Positions 1 through 11,761 of a stretch of 64,000 nucleotides of DNA are shown in pieces. The notes under the pieces were generated by a model, which saw only the letters and a program-made list of their open reading frames with translations, had not been told where the DNA came from and did not search any database. The stretch comes from Sphaerolaimus hirsutus (taxonomy: Eukaryota; Nematoda; Chromadorea; Monhysterida; Sphaerolaimidae). The stretch's first letter is position 1; every line of letters begins with the position of its first letter. The position numbers and the translations under genes are program-made. The stretch lies in NCBI GenBank assembly GCA_964036195.1, contig OZ038457.1, positions 18,131,147-18,195,146 on the forward strand, given 5' to 3'.

Positions 1-735
1 TGCACATTCATATAGTTTCCACACGAAAATTGAGACTTTCTTAGGGTGCACGATGCGCATGAGCGCCCCAAAAACAGCATACATCAGCTAGCACAGAAAA
101 AGCACGATAAAAACCGTTGAACTTTGCAAAATAGATAGTAGAGTCTGTGAATTTCTTACTAGCGAACCGGACACTAAAATTAGGAGTTAAGCGTTCGAAC
201 GTTTTTTTTCAATGCAGAACTACAAATGCGGAAATGAGAATCTACATGAAGAAATAAGAACGGAACATGTATAATGTTAAAAGTTAGGCCGACATGCGAA
301 TCTCTTGAAGGACCAGGAATGCATTCATTCAAACTTTGCTGGTGTGCCGGTTTTATCATGAAAGTTTTTTTGTTGAAGATTTGAGTTCCACTTCCGCATT
401 CGAAAAGTTCGAACGCATGACTCAAAATTTCGGTGTGGGGTGCGCTAAATTTTTGGAAGAAAAAGAGCCCATCGCCGAAATTTCAAAGAAATTTGTGATT
501 CTAACACAATTGGCATCGGGGCTAATTTTTTACTTTTCAAACGAGTCTTTTTCTGTATATCTCCCATTTATAGTTCAGCATGCAAAAGCGGTCGAATGCG
601 AAATGCAAATTTTCAGTGTACCCTACCATGAGTACATCCAGCAAAAAATGGAATATAATTGATAAAAAAACAACAACGGTGGCATCAAACACGGTTTCAA
701 AAGCCAGTCCGAACAAACATTTTCCGCGTTATGAA

Positions 736-1762
736 CAGGGTTGGTTTTATAAAAATTCATTTTAGTAAAATTGTACAAAAATTGTATAAAAATTTTATTT
801 TATTTTTATTTTATTCTTGTTTCATTGTATTTTATTTTATTTTATTCCCAAAAGTCATTAATAAAATAAAATGACACATTTTACAAAAATTGTACAAAAG
901 TTTTACAAAAAATCAGAATCATGCATGCAAGGCCAAAAAAATGTTATAATTAGACCTATACATGAAAAACCTGTGACAAATTTTCCCTTACTTTTCAAAA
1001 GTTGCATGCAGTATGTATTGTTAGCTAGCTGCAAGTGTAAAGTTACAATGATTGATAAGAATGGTTTGCATTTTCAGTAGAAGGACTAGTGGAGTGTGCT
1101 GGGCACATTTGTAAAATGTTATGCAATTTGTCAATTGTCTTGACAAATATAAAGTAAAGTGTCAATTCTCATGCAAAATGTCAAGTGTCATGTCAAATTT
1201 CAAGCAAAGTGGCAATTGTCATGACAAATGTCATGCAAAGTGTAAATTGTGGATCCAAATCTTGTGTTTTTGTATCCATAGTATGTTTTGTATCCAAACC
1301 TTATGTTTTTGTATCCAAACCTTATGTTTTTGTATCCAAATGTTCACATAAGATTTGGATACAACAACAACATAATTTGGATACAAAACATAAGATCGAG
1401 ATATCATACATAAGATTTGGACACAATTTACTTGACAATTGATACTTTATTTTTTTACATGTCATGACAATTTACACTTGACCTTGCATTTGTCATGACA
1501 ATTGACACTTTGCATGACATTTTACATGACATTGGACACTTTACACTTGGGACTGCTCCCAGATCCATGAATAAACAGGTAGAAACTCAAGCAACGAGAT
1601 AAAATTTTACAAAAAAATACAAATTTTTATACAATTTTACAAAAATACGAATTTTTATACAATTTTTATTTTTATTCTTATATTTTCCATTTTATTTTAT
1701 TTTATTTTATTCTTGAATATTCCATTTTATTTTTATTTTTTTCTGAGATTTTGCCAACCCTG
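736..1762. mobile_element. hAT-like MITE with TTTTA arms
   Basis: The termini are CAGGGTTGG and CCAACCCTG, flanked on both sides by the perfect 8-bp direct repeat GTTATGAA (728-735 and 1763-1770), the hAT hallmark. Behind the termini lie inverted arms built from TTTTA and TTTACAAAAATTGTA-like units (about 750-900 and 1590-1745). The interior is occupied by a foldback element (about 1100-1560). No transposase frame is present, so it is non-autonomous. Confidence 0.85.
1100..1560. mobile_element. Foldback element nested in the TTTTA-arm MITE
   Basis: The left half carries repeated TGTCATGCAAAGTGTC/TGTCAATTGTC words and the right half their complement, ending ACACTTGGGACTGCTCCC. The centre (about 1255-1425) is a second inverted repeat of TTTTGTATCCAAAC against ATTTGGATACAAAA. 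The same central motif recurs at 60150-60263. It appears able to fold along almost its full length. No coding content is evident. Confidence 0.65.
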
Positions 1763-1770
1763 GTTATGAA

Positions 1771-3149
1771 CAATTTACAGCCTACGAGCGGCACTATTTA
1801 CAAAAACGGGCAGCATCAACGAACCAATCATGTACTCTGGGCAATTTAGAAATACAAAAACAAAGCCACAAACTGCTCTAAAAAAGACAAATAGAATGGC
1901 GACAGGTATCATTGACCTATGCAGGACGGGACACATTTACGAGTACTAAATACATTTTATGTGCTAAATAAAAAGCCAAAACTAAACAGTCACGGGAATT
2001 GAAATAATGCTGCCAACCGCTGGTGATGGTACCGCTGATATTTGCTTCAAACAATCATTTACAATTTTGAAAAATTTGAAATGTTCAGTGATAGAAACGT
2101 CTGTGAGTGCTTTATCAATCGGAAATGTGAAAAAGATTAAAAGTATGAAAAAAGGTGTTTATCACACAACACCATATATTTACATAAGACTCCCCTTTCG
2201 CAGAGCTTTGGCTGACATTTGATGTATTTCAGATGTCCCTTCCCACACACATTACACACTTCGTTCAGCCAAAACCAAACATAGACAAAAGCGCTTTGTG
2301 GCGCCACCTTTGCGTTGCCGCGAATAAACTTACATATTTACAGGTAAATACCTAGTAAGTAAATGCGTCCAACATAAAAGTCGGTGTTTGCAAACGCATT
2401 AGTGTACAAAATAGTTCAAAAGAGCATAAACACTAAACTAACTTAAAAGGTGCCGAAATCGATGACTTTTGACAGTTCACAAATTTCGCGAGAAATTTGC
2501 GCGCGATGAACTATTCCAAAAATGTGTTCGTAATTAATCAATCTTGATAATGCGATCAAAGTATGAAAAATGATTGCGTGATTCCTGGGGAAGATTTACC
2601 GACAAGGGCCATACAAATGCCATTGAATTGCGTCAGCGGAACACAGAGTTTGGGCGGAAAATCGCCTAATAGAGTGCAGCCATCAATTGCATACTCTTTC
2701 AATTGATCATTTTCGGAATAATTATTTATAAGACTATTAGCACAAATTAGTATGATTTTTTACTACAAAATAAATAGATGTATTGAAAACATCCTATCAA
2801 TTTCACTGGCTTGGAACACACATTTCAGTGATAATTTTGATTAGCTAATTTTCCATCCACGCAGTTACCCCCAACGACAGGTCAACAATAGAAAAAGAAA
2901 AACAGCTAGAGCAGCACAACTCTCTTGGAAAGTCAAGTGGGCGAAATGCATGTGCTCGCTATTTATGGAAAAATCATAATTTCTCCATGACATAAACATA
3001 CACGTCTGTTTGAAAAGTTCCGGCCGTGAAACCAGACACCAAAAATTCCTTTTTTATATTCTCTGGGAAAGATTATTGTAAATACAAAAATTCAAAAAGA
3101 ACTGACTGCTTAGTGAGAGGCTTCAAAAATACATGAATATCAATCGCGG
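1771..3149. other. AT-rich intergenic stretch, no gene recognised
   Basis: The short frame 2007-2222 (71 codons) has no recognised motif. Nothing else was identified. The stretch is repeated at 12797-14175. Confidence 0.5.
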
Positions 3150-3341
3150 CCCACACACTAGTTGACACGTGTGTGTCAACTGAGCCGTGTCAACAGAGAT
3201 TTAGGCTTCTCCTGTACTAGAGCAATCTTCCAATCTACTTGCCATAATAGTTTTTTCAACATGCCACATGTGCATTTGGAGATCTATCAGCAACATGAGA
3301 ACTGAAATCTGAGTTGACACACAAGTGTCAACTAGTGTGGG
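3150..3341. mobile_element. Small MITE with CACACTAGTTGACA termini
   Basis: The left end CACACTAGTTGACACG is mirrored by GTGTCAACTAGTGTG at the right. It belongs to the same family as 33267-33575. It lies directly beside the CAGGGACG element. Second copy at 14176-14367. Confidence 0.6.
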
Positions 3342-3344
3342 GGT

Positions 3345-3737
3345 CAAGGACGTAGCCAGGGGGGGGGGCAGCCACCCCCCCCCCTTCCCGGGCCGGACCA
3401 GGCCAAAAAATTTGCCAGAAATGGCACTTCCAGAAGACAATTTTGCCAGTCTGACCCAAACGACCCAAAGTCTGACAATTTTGCACATTTCACTGCGACA
3501 CAATATATATTTTCAGTTGACCAATGTCCTAAATTCCTGTCCATGTCGCTGTATGTGCCTGTAAGATACAGACATATTCAGCTGTTTTGGCACCAATGCC
3601 AGTGCCAGCGGCGCCATGGCATCACGCCTATGAATGGCGCCAGCGCCATTCCCATACTGCAGAGGCAAAATTTTAGGCCATTTGCTGGGCTCTGTATACA
3701 ATCTGCCCCCTGCTCAAAAATCCTGGCTACGTCCCTG
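3345..3737. mobile_element. hAT-like MITE, CAGGGACGTAGCCAGG termini
   Basis: The left end CAAGGACGTAGCCAGG and right end CCTGGCTACGTCCCTG are inverted repeats, followed inward by G and C homopolymers. Flanks GTGGGGGT and GTGGTGGC match at 6 of 8 bases, consistent with a decayed 8-bp TSD. The interior has GGCGCC/GGCGCCATGG-type words (about 3600-3650), as in the related element 6840-7287. Confidence 0.7.
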
Positions 3738-4154
3738 GTGGTGGCCACCAATGGAGATTATAAAGCATACACAATTCATCAAGTCAGAAAAAGTACACAT
3801 TTAATAGCTTAGACCCCTATGTAAATACCCGACTGGTAGGACACGACTTTACACACAGATGGAGTAAATACAAAAATGACTAAAACCGACTGAAAGGAAA
3901 GAACCTGCTGGCGGCATGCACCTGGGAATTGGAATCGATAATTGAAATTGAAGAAATGGCCAACCGCGATGAAAATGTGACTCATTGCGTAACGCACATT
4001 TTACGTACCCATGTATGTATTTATTTGTGAACTAGCAACCAGTGTGCTCAATGCCAAGGTAATAAATGAATAATGCAGGGTGGACTATTGTGGAATTATT
4101 TTACAGAAATGTCGAGAATTTGGATCTTGAATAAACGAGTGGCTCAGGCAACCT

Positions 4155-4354
4155 NNNNNNNNNNNNNNNNNNNNNNNNNNNNNNNNNNNNNNNNNNNNNN
4201 NNNNNNNNNNNNNNNNNNNNNNNNNNNNNNNNNNNNNNNNNNNNNNNNNNNNNNNNNNNNNNNNNNNNNNNNNNNNNNNNNNNNNNNNNNNNNNNNNNNN
4301 NNNNNNNNNNNNNNNNNNNNNNNNNNNNNNNNNNNNNNNNNNNNNNNNNNNNNN
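4155..4354. other. Assembly gap (200 N)
   Basis: Exactly 200 undetermined bases. The sequence to its left is the end of duplication A; the sequence to its right is unrelated to what follows the second copy at 15181. Confidence 1.
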
Positions 4355-4999
4355 GTAAATGGGTATTTACGCTTACGCTTACGCTTTCATAAAATACCCG
4401 TACGCTTTTTTACGCTTTCCCGACCAAAATACCTGGGTACTAAAAGCGTAAAAAAGCTTTTCACACGGTTCAGTTTTATAGTTTTGAAAACCGTAATACC
4501 ACAAAAAAGAGCTTGAACGAAACTGCGTACCAAAAAAAGTGACTGTGTGTGTCGTAATGCACTGGAAATAGCGGCACATGTACAAATTGTGTCTCAATAG
4601 GAATGTCTCATTTATACTGTGTCGTCTAGTGAAATTGTTGCTTCAGATTAGAAATTTTGGGGCTAAAAATGGATTCCGACGACGATTTTATCGCCGTCGA
4701 CAACACTAACTCCAAGTTAGAAGATGAAGATGACTTAAGTGTCCCTGCCGATGAATTGCCAAACAACATATGAGGGCAGACTACTAAGTGGACATCCGAA
4801 AAATGTCGCTGAGAGATCGATTTGGAAAGAATTCACTGAGCAAAAAGCCTCCTAAACTTTTTTATGCTTACGCTTTTATTTACGCTTTTCCAGGTATTTT
4901 AAAAATACCTTACGCTTTAGTATCCATACTCAAAATTTTGAAAGTGTATTTACGCTTACGTTTACTCTTACCAAAAATCCCGGTATTTTAACAACTCTG
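4355..4999. mobile_element. TTTACGC-arm repeat element, left end lost in gap
   Basis: Tandem ACGCTT/TTACGC words at 4365-4450 recur near 4855-4985, with ATACC and AAAATACC motifs, around a less repetitive core. The right end reads TATTTTAACAACTCTGG, resembling ends of elements near 10775, 35001 and 61487. No TSD can be read because the left end is in the gap. Short frames here are repeat by-products. Confidence 0.5.
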
Positions 5000-6830
5000 G
5001 TAGGCACTAGTGATGTAAAGGCACCGGGGTACCCATGTAGCTCGCGGCATACCTATTGAAGAGCATGGGGGGAGGAGGGGAAATGCCTGGGCAGACCACA
5101 ATGAGAGGCAACCCCTGTTTCAGGGCTGTCTACTGCAAGGGCCCTGTCGGATTTGGGGCCTCAAACACTTCCAGATGAGTGGGGGAGCCAGATCGCTGTC
5201 AACACAACTGCGTCGCTGGTTACCCAGTGAGAGCAGAGGCTAACAGGCTGGTCCCCCTGGTGGTGCACAGACCTGAGAAGCAGCCAACTTTACCTGCACT
5301 TGGGGCTGAACTCAGCTGCCTGCCACACCACCCTACAAGTGTGTCCAAAACCCAAAATTTCCTACCTACTTAAAGTCTACTGCCCAAATCCTGCACTTGC
5401 CAGCCCTAACAGACTGTACTTACAAGGTCAGACATAGCAAACATGATTACAATAACTGTGGCACAGAGTGCCTGACTAGACCTAAGGGGAAAAGGGGGGG
5501 GGGCACTGAAAAACAGGCCAAAAACCCTACAAGAACTGGCACTGCAAACGGCAGGCCACTGAAAAACTGTCACAATAGTGACCCAGCTGCAGACTGGTGA
5601 AGGGGACAGAAAAACGCAACTACGCGCGCACGAAAGCAGAACCGGCCCGACACGGCCACGCAGAGTACCACATGCACTGCACCCCACACGGGCAGCAACA
5701 GCGCACTCACAAAACTACCTACATGCCCGGCAAGACGGCCAAGGGCGCCAGCTGGCAAAACGGCACAGCTACCGAAAACTCCCTAAACGGCGCCCAGCAG
5801 GAACGGCTCGCAAGCGCAGGAAAAAACAATGCCCGGCAGAACGGCCAAGGGCACAGGGCTAGCAAAACGGCTTAAAACCCTACAGGCTGGCAAGACGGCG
5901 CGACCTAAACCTCCCTAAACAGCGCCCAGCAGGAATGGCTTGCAAGCGCAGGGAAAACAACGCCTGGCAGAACAGCCAAGGGCACAGGGCTAGCAAAACG
6001 GCTCAATCCCTACAGGCTGGCAAGACGGCGCAACCTAAACCTCCCTAAATGGTGCCCAGCAGGAACAGCTCGCAAGCGCAGGGAAAACAACGCCCGGCAG
6101 AACGGCCAAGGGCACAGGGCTAGCAAAAACGGCTCAGAACCCTAAACAGTGTGCAGGGCTAGCAGAACGGCTCAGAACCCTACCAAACAGCCTACCTGGC
6201 AAAACGGCCCACGGCGGCGCATGCACTAACCTAGAGCAGCAAAACGGCCTGCCCTAACACGACAGGTGCCCAGCAAAGCGGCTAGCAAGCACCACCTACG
6301 CGCACCAAAAACTTGACTTGACCTGACTCGACCCGAGCTGAGTTTCGCAGTGCGGCCACACCCGAGACTCGGCTCGACTCAACTCACAGAAAGTGTCAGC
6401 CTGACTTGGGACTCGTGTACATCTGGTTTGATGCAGTGGAGGCCCCCACTGACTCAAACTGGCTGCACAAGGGTGCCAACTTGGACTTGACATTTCAAAG
6501 CCACAAGTTCAAAGAAAAACACAGTCACCCACAGAAAAACACAAAAACACCAAAAACAAGTTCAAAGTGCAAGGTGACTTGGGCAAACCGGCCCACAAAC
6601 CACCATGGCAGATACTCAGGGGGGACTTATTTAAAAGCGGCAATGCGGCCAGCTCAACATGAAATGTTTGTGCAAAAGCGCGCCAAACTATTCCAATTAC
6701 AACTTAGGTAAGTTACACCTCCAAGTGAAGGGTGATGAACGAATGATAGAAATCTGTGTTTGATTTTTGAGGAATGGGTTATGTTCACCATTGTTCCCAA
6801 CACTAGAGTAGATGAGAGAGAAAATTAAAC
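5000..6830. repeat. GC-rich region with ~130-bp tandem repeat
   Basis: Base composition is clearly richer in G+C than the surroundings. A unit beginning GCCCGGCAGAACGGCC starts near 5724, 5831, 5962 and 6092, so the spacing settles at about 130 bases. The units contain GCTAGCAAAACGG and CAAGCGCAGG words. About 6310-6410 carries GACTTGACCTGACTCGACC-like degenerate repeats. Position 5007 begins TAGTGATGTAAAGGCACC, like the left terminus of the GGCACC-arm family, but no matching right end was found. Open frames on both strands reflect few stop codons in GC-rich repeats. Confidence 0.6.
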
Positions 6831-6839
6831 AGTTTCAGT

Positions 6840-7287
6840 CAAGGACGTATCCAGGGGGGGGCAGGGGGGGGGGGCTGCAGCCCCCCCCCTTCCCGGGGTG
6901 AGACCTGAAAACTCCTGGAAAATTCAACTTTTCCTATATATTTTTTGATGTTTCTGAAAAATTTTGCGCGCAAGCGCGCAATTTATTCCCCACACATTTT
7001 ACTTTCAGAGGATCGGCCCCTGTAGACCAATATCCTCGAAATTGAACACATTTTTGCAACTTTCACTGTATATGTATGCATATTTACATACATATAAAGC
7101 GATGCATGGCGCTGGCGCCAACGCCAATGACGCCATGGCATGGCGCCTATGTATGGCGCTAGCGCCAAAACGCATTTTCCTCCATACATAGGGTTAAATT
7201 TTAGGGGGGGGGGCTGAGCCCCCCCGTTCGCCGGCCCCCGTAAACAAGCAGCCCCCCCCCCGCTCAAAAATCCTGGATACGTCCCTG
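6840..7287. mobile_element. hAT-like MITE with perfect TSD GTTTCAGT
   Basis: The right terminus is CCTGGATACGTCCCTG and the left CAAGGACGTATCCAGG. The 8-bp repeat GTTTCAGT lies immediately outside both ends (6832-6839 and 7288-7295). Long G and C runs sit behind each terminus. The core contains GCGCGCAAGCGCGCAA (near 6967) and GGCGC/GCGCC words (7100-7170). No coding frame is credible. Confidence 0.88.
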
Positions 7288-7867
7288 GTTTCAGTGACTT
7301 TCACCCATCCCAACTGAAACCCAAGTGCCCCACCTGAAACTGCACAAAACGTGTCCCGAAGACACTGTTCAGAAAACTGACGTTACATAAAACTCAGGCG
7401 CATTAGGCACCAACTTGACTTATCACATTTTTGCGAATACATTTTTGCGAGTTTTATAGTTTTCCAAAACTCCACACAAAATCAACTCCAATGATTTCCG
7501 AATTTCCATACTCAGTTTCCGAATTTCGAAATGTACCTATTTATCTTCACACACACTACATACATCTCTTGTTTTGATTTCCGTTTAAGTGCAAATCAGT
7601 GCAAATCACTTAAAAACGTTGCAAGTCGCGCAGCACCCTGCTGGGCGACACTTCGCGGCGCGGCAGCGCGCCATGAGTTTGATCCGGCCAGGTGGGGTTG
7701 GGTCGGTGCCATGGCTAGAGTAGCGGTGGGATGGCGCGGGCGGAGTGGGTTTGGCGTGCGGGTTGGCGCAGCGTGCAGCTGCGGCGTGCGTCGGCAACGG
7801 CGTGTGCGCCAGCGTGAATGGCAGGCGGCGGGATCTGGTGCCCATGCAGCGCTGGCGCCAGTGGTAG

Positions 7868-9241
7868 GCATAGCGGATTTTGGGGTTAGCATTTTGAGGG
7901 GGGGGGGGTCAGCCGGTCAGCACGCGTTAATAACTCGGGAACCGCTTGGCGAAAAATGTTGAAATTTGGATATGTTATGGTTTCAGGTCGGGGCTAATAT
8001 CAAGTCCGACGATTTTGTTCTACGACCCCCCAGACCGGAGATAGGGGGGGTCTATAAAAACACTGTAATTTGCGTTTTTTTGGGTGTCGCCAAGAACATG
8101 CAAAATTTGAACATCAATAGCTCGGTCATTTGTGAACCGATTTTAGTCATTAAAATGTTAAAATGATCACAAATGTTCGGAGAGTTCATTTCTGAGGTCA
8201 AATCGGAGATACACATTTGTTTATATATCGATTTAGCCAGATTTCGAAATGCAAAATTTCCGCAAAAGTTTGCTTTTTGAACATGCTATCCTATTCTCCT
8301 GATCGAGAGAAACCCAATGAAACAAAAATGAGATCGATATCTCTTTCCGATCAAAAGTTATGGCGCTTCAAACTTTTCCCTCCCATCCACATAAATAAGC
8401 ACATGCATGCAAATTCAAAACTCCATATCTCGGCCATTTCTCAGCCGATTTTCACTGATGAACACTTAAAATGATCAGAATGACATGTAGATATCATTTT
8501 TATCCACAGTTTATTTGTATGCATTTACATTATGACAATTTAATTCAAAAGTTCGCATTAATTTCTTGTATGGGAAATCTGTTGCAATATAGGGATAATC
8601 TGGTCCTAAAAATGAAATCTCCATGTTATTCTGATCATTTTAAGTGTTCATCAGTGAAAATCGGCTGAGAAATGGCCGAGATATGGAGTTTTGAAGTTGC
8701 ATGCATGTGCTTATTTATGTGGATGGGAGGGAAAAGTTTAAAGCGCCATAACTTTTGATCGGAAAGAGATATCGATCTCATTTTTGTTAATTGAGTTTCT
8801 CTCGATCAGGAGAATAGGATAGCATGTTCAAAAAGCAAACTTTTGCGGAAATTTTGCATTTCGAAATCGGGCTAAATCGATATATAAACAAATGTGTATC
8901 TCCGATTTGACTTCAGAAATGAACTCTCCGAACATTTGTGATCATTTTAACATTTTAATGACTAAAATCGGTTCACAAATGACTGAGCTACTGATGTTCA
9001 AAGTTTGCATGTTCTTGGCGACACCCAAAAAAACGCAAATTACAGTGTTTTTATAGACCCCCCCCTATCTCCGGTCTGGGGGGTCGTAGAAAAAATCGTC
9101 GAAATCTGGAAGAGCCCCGACCTGAAACCATAACATATCCAAATTTCAACATTTTTCGCCAAGCGGTTCCCGAGTTATTAACGCGTGCTGACCGGCTAAC
9201 CCCCCCCCCCCCCCAAAATGCTAACCCCAAAATCCGCTATG
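7868..9241. repeat. 1.37-kb long inverted repeat (palindrome)
   Basis: The sequence from GCATAGCGGATTTTGGGG reappears as its reverse complement ending CCCCAAAATCCGCTAT. The arms are about 600-680 bases with few mismatches, and the unpaired centre near 8490-8615 is about 130 bases. Within each arm are GGGGGGTC and GACCCCCC blocks. A transcript through it could form a long hairpin. No TSD or transposon terminus was confirmed, and short frames in the arms are mirror images. Confidence 0.85.
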
Positions 9242-9339
9242 GGTGGGGGGCTCGTGGGGGCAAAAGATATAGACTTTTTCAATGTATTGAGAACAGAAAA
9301 GCAACTGGCGATTTTGAGCAAACAAAAATTACTCAAAAA

Positions 9340-9530
9340 TCGATCCAGAGAAGATAGCTAAGCGATTGGGCGGGGGGGGGGGGGCTCACGGTACAGTAGC
9401 CAAAAATTTCGTCTGCGGATAGATAGACAGCTGATCTGCCTCCGGGATAGATAGATAGATAGCTGGCCGAGTTGGGGGGGGGGGGGGCTTCGAGACGCCT
9501 GTAAACCAGTCTCACCTATTTTGCGCCCCT
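9340..9530. repeat. Poly-G / GATAGATAGATAG repeat fragment
   Basis: G runs alternate with GATAGATAGATAG words, the signature also seen in CAGGGG-terminus elements (20839-21322, 30526-31463). No complete termini were found, so this is treated as a remnant. Confidence 0.45.
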
Positions 9531-9884
9531 CCAAAAAGGCCAAAAATCACGAATAACACGTGAACGAAGTTGACCAAAATCGGCAGCCACAATCTGCCCA
9601 CGAAGTCGCACACCTGTTTAGCTATCGTTAACAACAACGAGATGAACAGTGAAATTAGCAGCCAGCGCCTAGCGCACCGGTGCACGGACATTTTCCTCCG
9701 ATAAAATTAGGAATCATCTGTCCATAAGTGATGGATGGCCTGCGAAATGGGGGGGGGGGGTTGACATTTGACAATTGCGGAATTTTTTGGTGGCCGCGTT
9801 CAAACGTGTTCGAATTTGAAGTGATGTGTATGGGCGCGCCGCACGCCCGCTGCCCGCTTTCGGGTGCATGCCTCCAGCTGGGCG

Positions 9885-10060
9885 TACTCCCAGACCATGT
9901 AAAATGTCAAATGTCATGCAAAGTGTCAAAAGTCATGAAAAATGTCCTGCAAAATGGCAACCGAGTTGCCATTTTGCAAGGCATTTTCTATGACTTTTGA
10001 CACTTTGCATGACATTTTACAGGGCTTTTTTACAGGGTCTTGGAGTGGCACCTGAACGCG
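9885..10060. mobile_element. Short foldback element of the TGTCATGCAAAGTGTC family
   Basis: It runs from ACTCCCAGACCATGTAAAATG to a mirrored CATTTTACAGGG..TTGGAGTGG, with TGTCATGCAAAGTGTC arms meeting around GTTGCCATTTTGC. Related copies lie at about 10845-10990 and 15270-15430. Confidence 0.6.
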
Positions 10061-10083
10061 TGTCCAACTAAGGAGTGGGGGAC

Positions 10084-10775
10084 AGCTGTTAAAAATGTAT
10101 TTTTTATACTCGGGTACTGGGTGATTACATTTACATATACTTTAAAAATACCTGTACTCACCTGTACGCGTACTTTTGAAATGTGTACAGAAAATGCATT
10201 TTAGAAATCTCAAAGTGCAATTTTTTGTAATTATTCAGTATTTCTATGTGGCTACACACACTAGTTTTCACCGTGACTTCGTGTGAAAACTGAAAAAATT
10301 TTAAATGCAAATTTATGAACACGGTTGAATGATTAAATTTAAATAAAACTTGAATTGACTTTTTTTAAAGTTAAAATTTGAAAATTTGAAAACTAAAACA
10401 CATATAGCATACAATAAGAGTAGGCTGAATGTCGCCATGTCGCCAACTAAGTTTTCACACATGTCACGGTGAAAACTAGTGTGTGTAGGGCCTATAGGAA
10501 AATAATGATTTTTAAAAGTTTCTATTTTTAAGAAACAAAAACGACATATGTCATGCCTTCCAGCGTAAAAATCGGTTTCACATGTTCACAGTATGTTAGA
10601 TTTTACACGAAAAAATTAATCACTTTTACATTTTCTGGATAAAAACTACTAAAAATGTATTTTACTCACATGTACCGATGAGTATTTTACATTTTATGTA
10701 CTCAGGGTGAGTAAAAAAGTATTTTACATTTATACATATAGGTACTTTGAAAAAAGTTCAGTAATTTTAACAACT
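10084..10775. mobile_element. MITE with AGCTGTTAAAA / TTTTAACAACT ends and a nested element
   Basis: The ends are inverted and the flanking arms carry TACTCRSGTACT-type degenerate repeats. A second element (about 10253-10490) with CACACTAGTTTTCACCGTGAC ends is nested inside. That nested element is intact and corresponds in inverted orientation to the shell of 62011-62950. Confidence 0.55.
10253..10490. mobile_element. CACACTAGTTTTCACCGTGAC MITE (uninterrupted copy)
   Basis: It starts CACACACTAGTTTTCACC and ends GGTGAAAACTAGTGTGTG. The interior GCATACAATAAGAGTAGG and TGTCGCCATG are found reverse-complemented at about 62050-62100. That copy carries a large palindrome which is absent here, so this is an empty-site comparison. 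Confidence 0.7.
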
Positions 10776-10844
10776 CTTCTGGGGCTGAAACAGTTCAGGG
10801 GCTGAACCGCTGAAACATTCGCTTCAGCTCGCTGCTGGGCGCAC

Positions 10845-10995
10845 CCCAAGACACTGTAAATGCCATATGTCATGCAAGGTGTCAAAAGTACGTAAAAAGC
10901 CAAACTTGTTTACCATTTTACAGGGCATTTTACATGACACATGACTTTTGACACTTTGCACAACACTTGACATTTTACAGGGTCTGAGAGTGGGA
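10845..10995. mobile_element. Short foldback element of the TGTCATGCAAAGTGTC family
   Basis: CAAGACACTGTAAATGCC at the left and GACATTTTACAGGGTCT at the right are inverted, with TGTCATGCAAGGTGTC arms. It lies directly upstream of duplication A copy 2. Confidence 0.55.
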
Positions 10996-11761
10996 CCTGG
11001 TGCTGCGCTACAAATGTACTTAGCACTGCACATTCATATAGTTTCCACACGAAAATTGAGACTTTCTTAGGGTGCACGATGCGCATGAGCGCCCCAAAAA
11101 CAGCATACATCAGCTAGCACAGAAAAAGCACGATAAAAACCGTTGAACTTTGCAAAATAGATAGTAGAGTCTGTGAATTTCTTACTAGCGAACCGGACAC
11201 TAAAATTAGGAGTTAAGCGTTCGAACGTTTTTTTTCAATGCAGAACTACAAATGCGGAAATGAGAATCTACATGAAGAAATAAGAACGGAACATGTATAA
11301 TGTTAAAAGTTAGGCCGACATGCGAATCTCTTGAAGGACCAGGAATGCATTCATTCAAACTTTGCTGGTGTGCCGGTTTTATCATGAAAGTTTTTTTGTT
11401 GAAGATTTGAGTTCCACTTCCGCATTCGAAAAGTTCGAACGCATGACTCAAAATTTCGGTGTGGGGTGCGCTAAATTTTTGGAAGAAAAAGAGCCCATCG
11501 CCGAAATTTCAAAGAAATTTGTGATTCTAACACAATTGGCATCGGGGCTAATTTTTTACTTTTCAAACGAGTCTTTTTCTGTATATCTCCCATTTATAGT
11601 TCAGCATGCAAAAGCGGTCGAATGCGAAATGCAAATTTTCAGTGTACCCTACCATGAGTACATCCAGCAAAAAATGGAATATAATTGATAAAAAAACAAC
11701 AACGGTGGCATCAAACACGGTTTCAAAAGCCAGTCCGAACAAACATTTTCCGCGTTATGAA

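Larger units (their letters stand above)
1..4154. repeat. Large duplication A, copy 1
   Basis: This block recurs at 11027-15180 with a constant offset of 11,026 bases. I saw no mismatch or indel in the stretches compared, and all reading frames match. It ends exactly at the 200-N gap. It contains a TTTTA-arm hAT-like element (736-1762), a small CACACTAGTTGACA element (about 3150-3341) and a CAGGGACG element (3345-3737). Open frames such as 336-662 (108 codons) and 2007-2222 (71 codons) show no recognisable domain, and I do not call them genes. The total identity and the gap boundary favour an assembly duplicate or a very recent copy. Confidence 0.9.

Noticed and set aside
336-662. 108-codon frame as a gene
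   Set aside because: No recognised motif, no splice context, and an opposing open frame overlaps it.
4355-4999. Right end of duplication A
   Set aside because: The sequence after the gap does not match what follows the second copy at 15181.
5007-6830. LTR retrotransposon or complete GGCACC-arm transposon
   Set aside because: No long direct terminal repeats, no reverse-transcriptase frame and no matching right terminus were seen.
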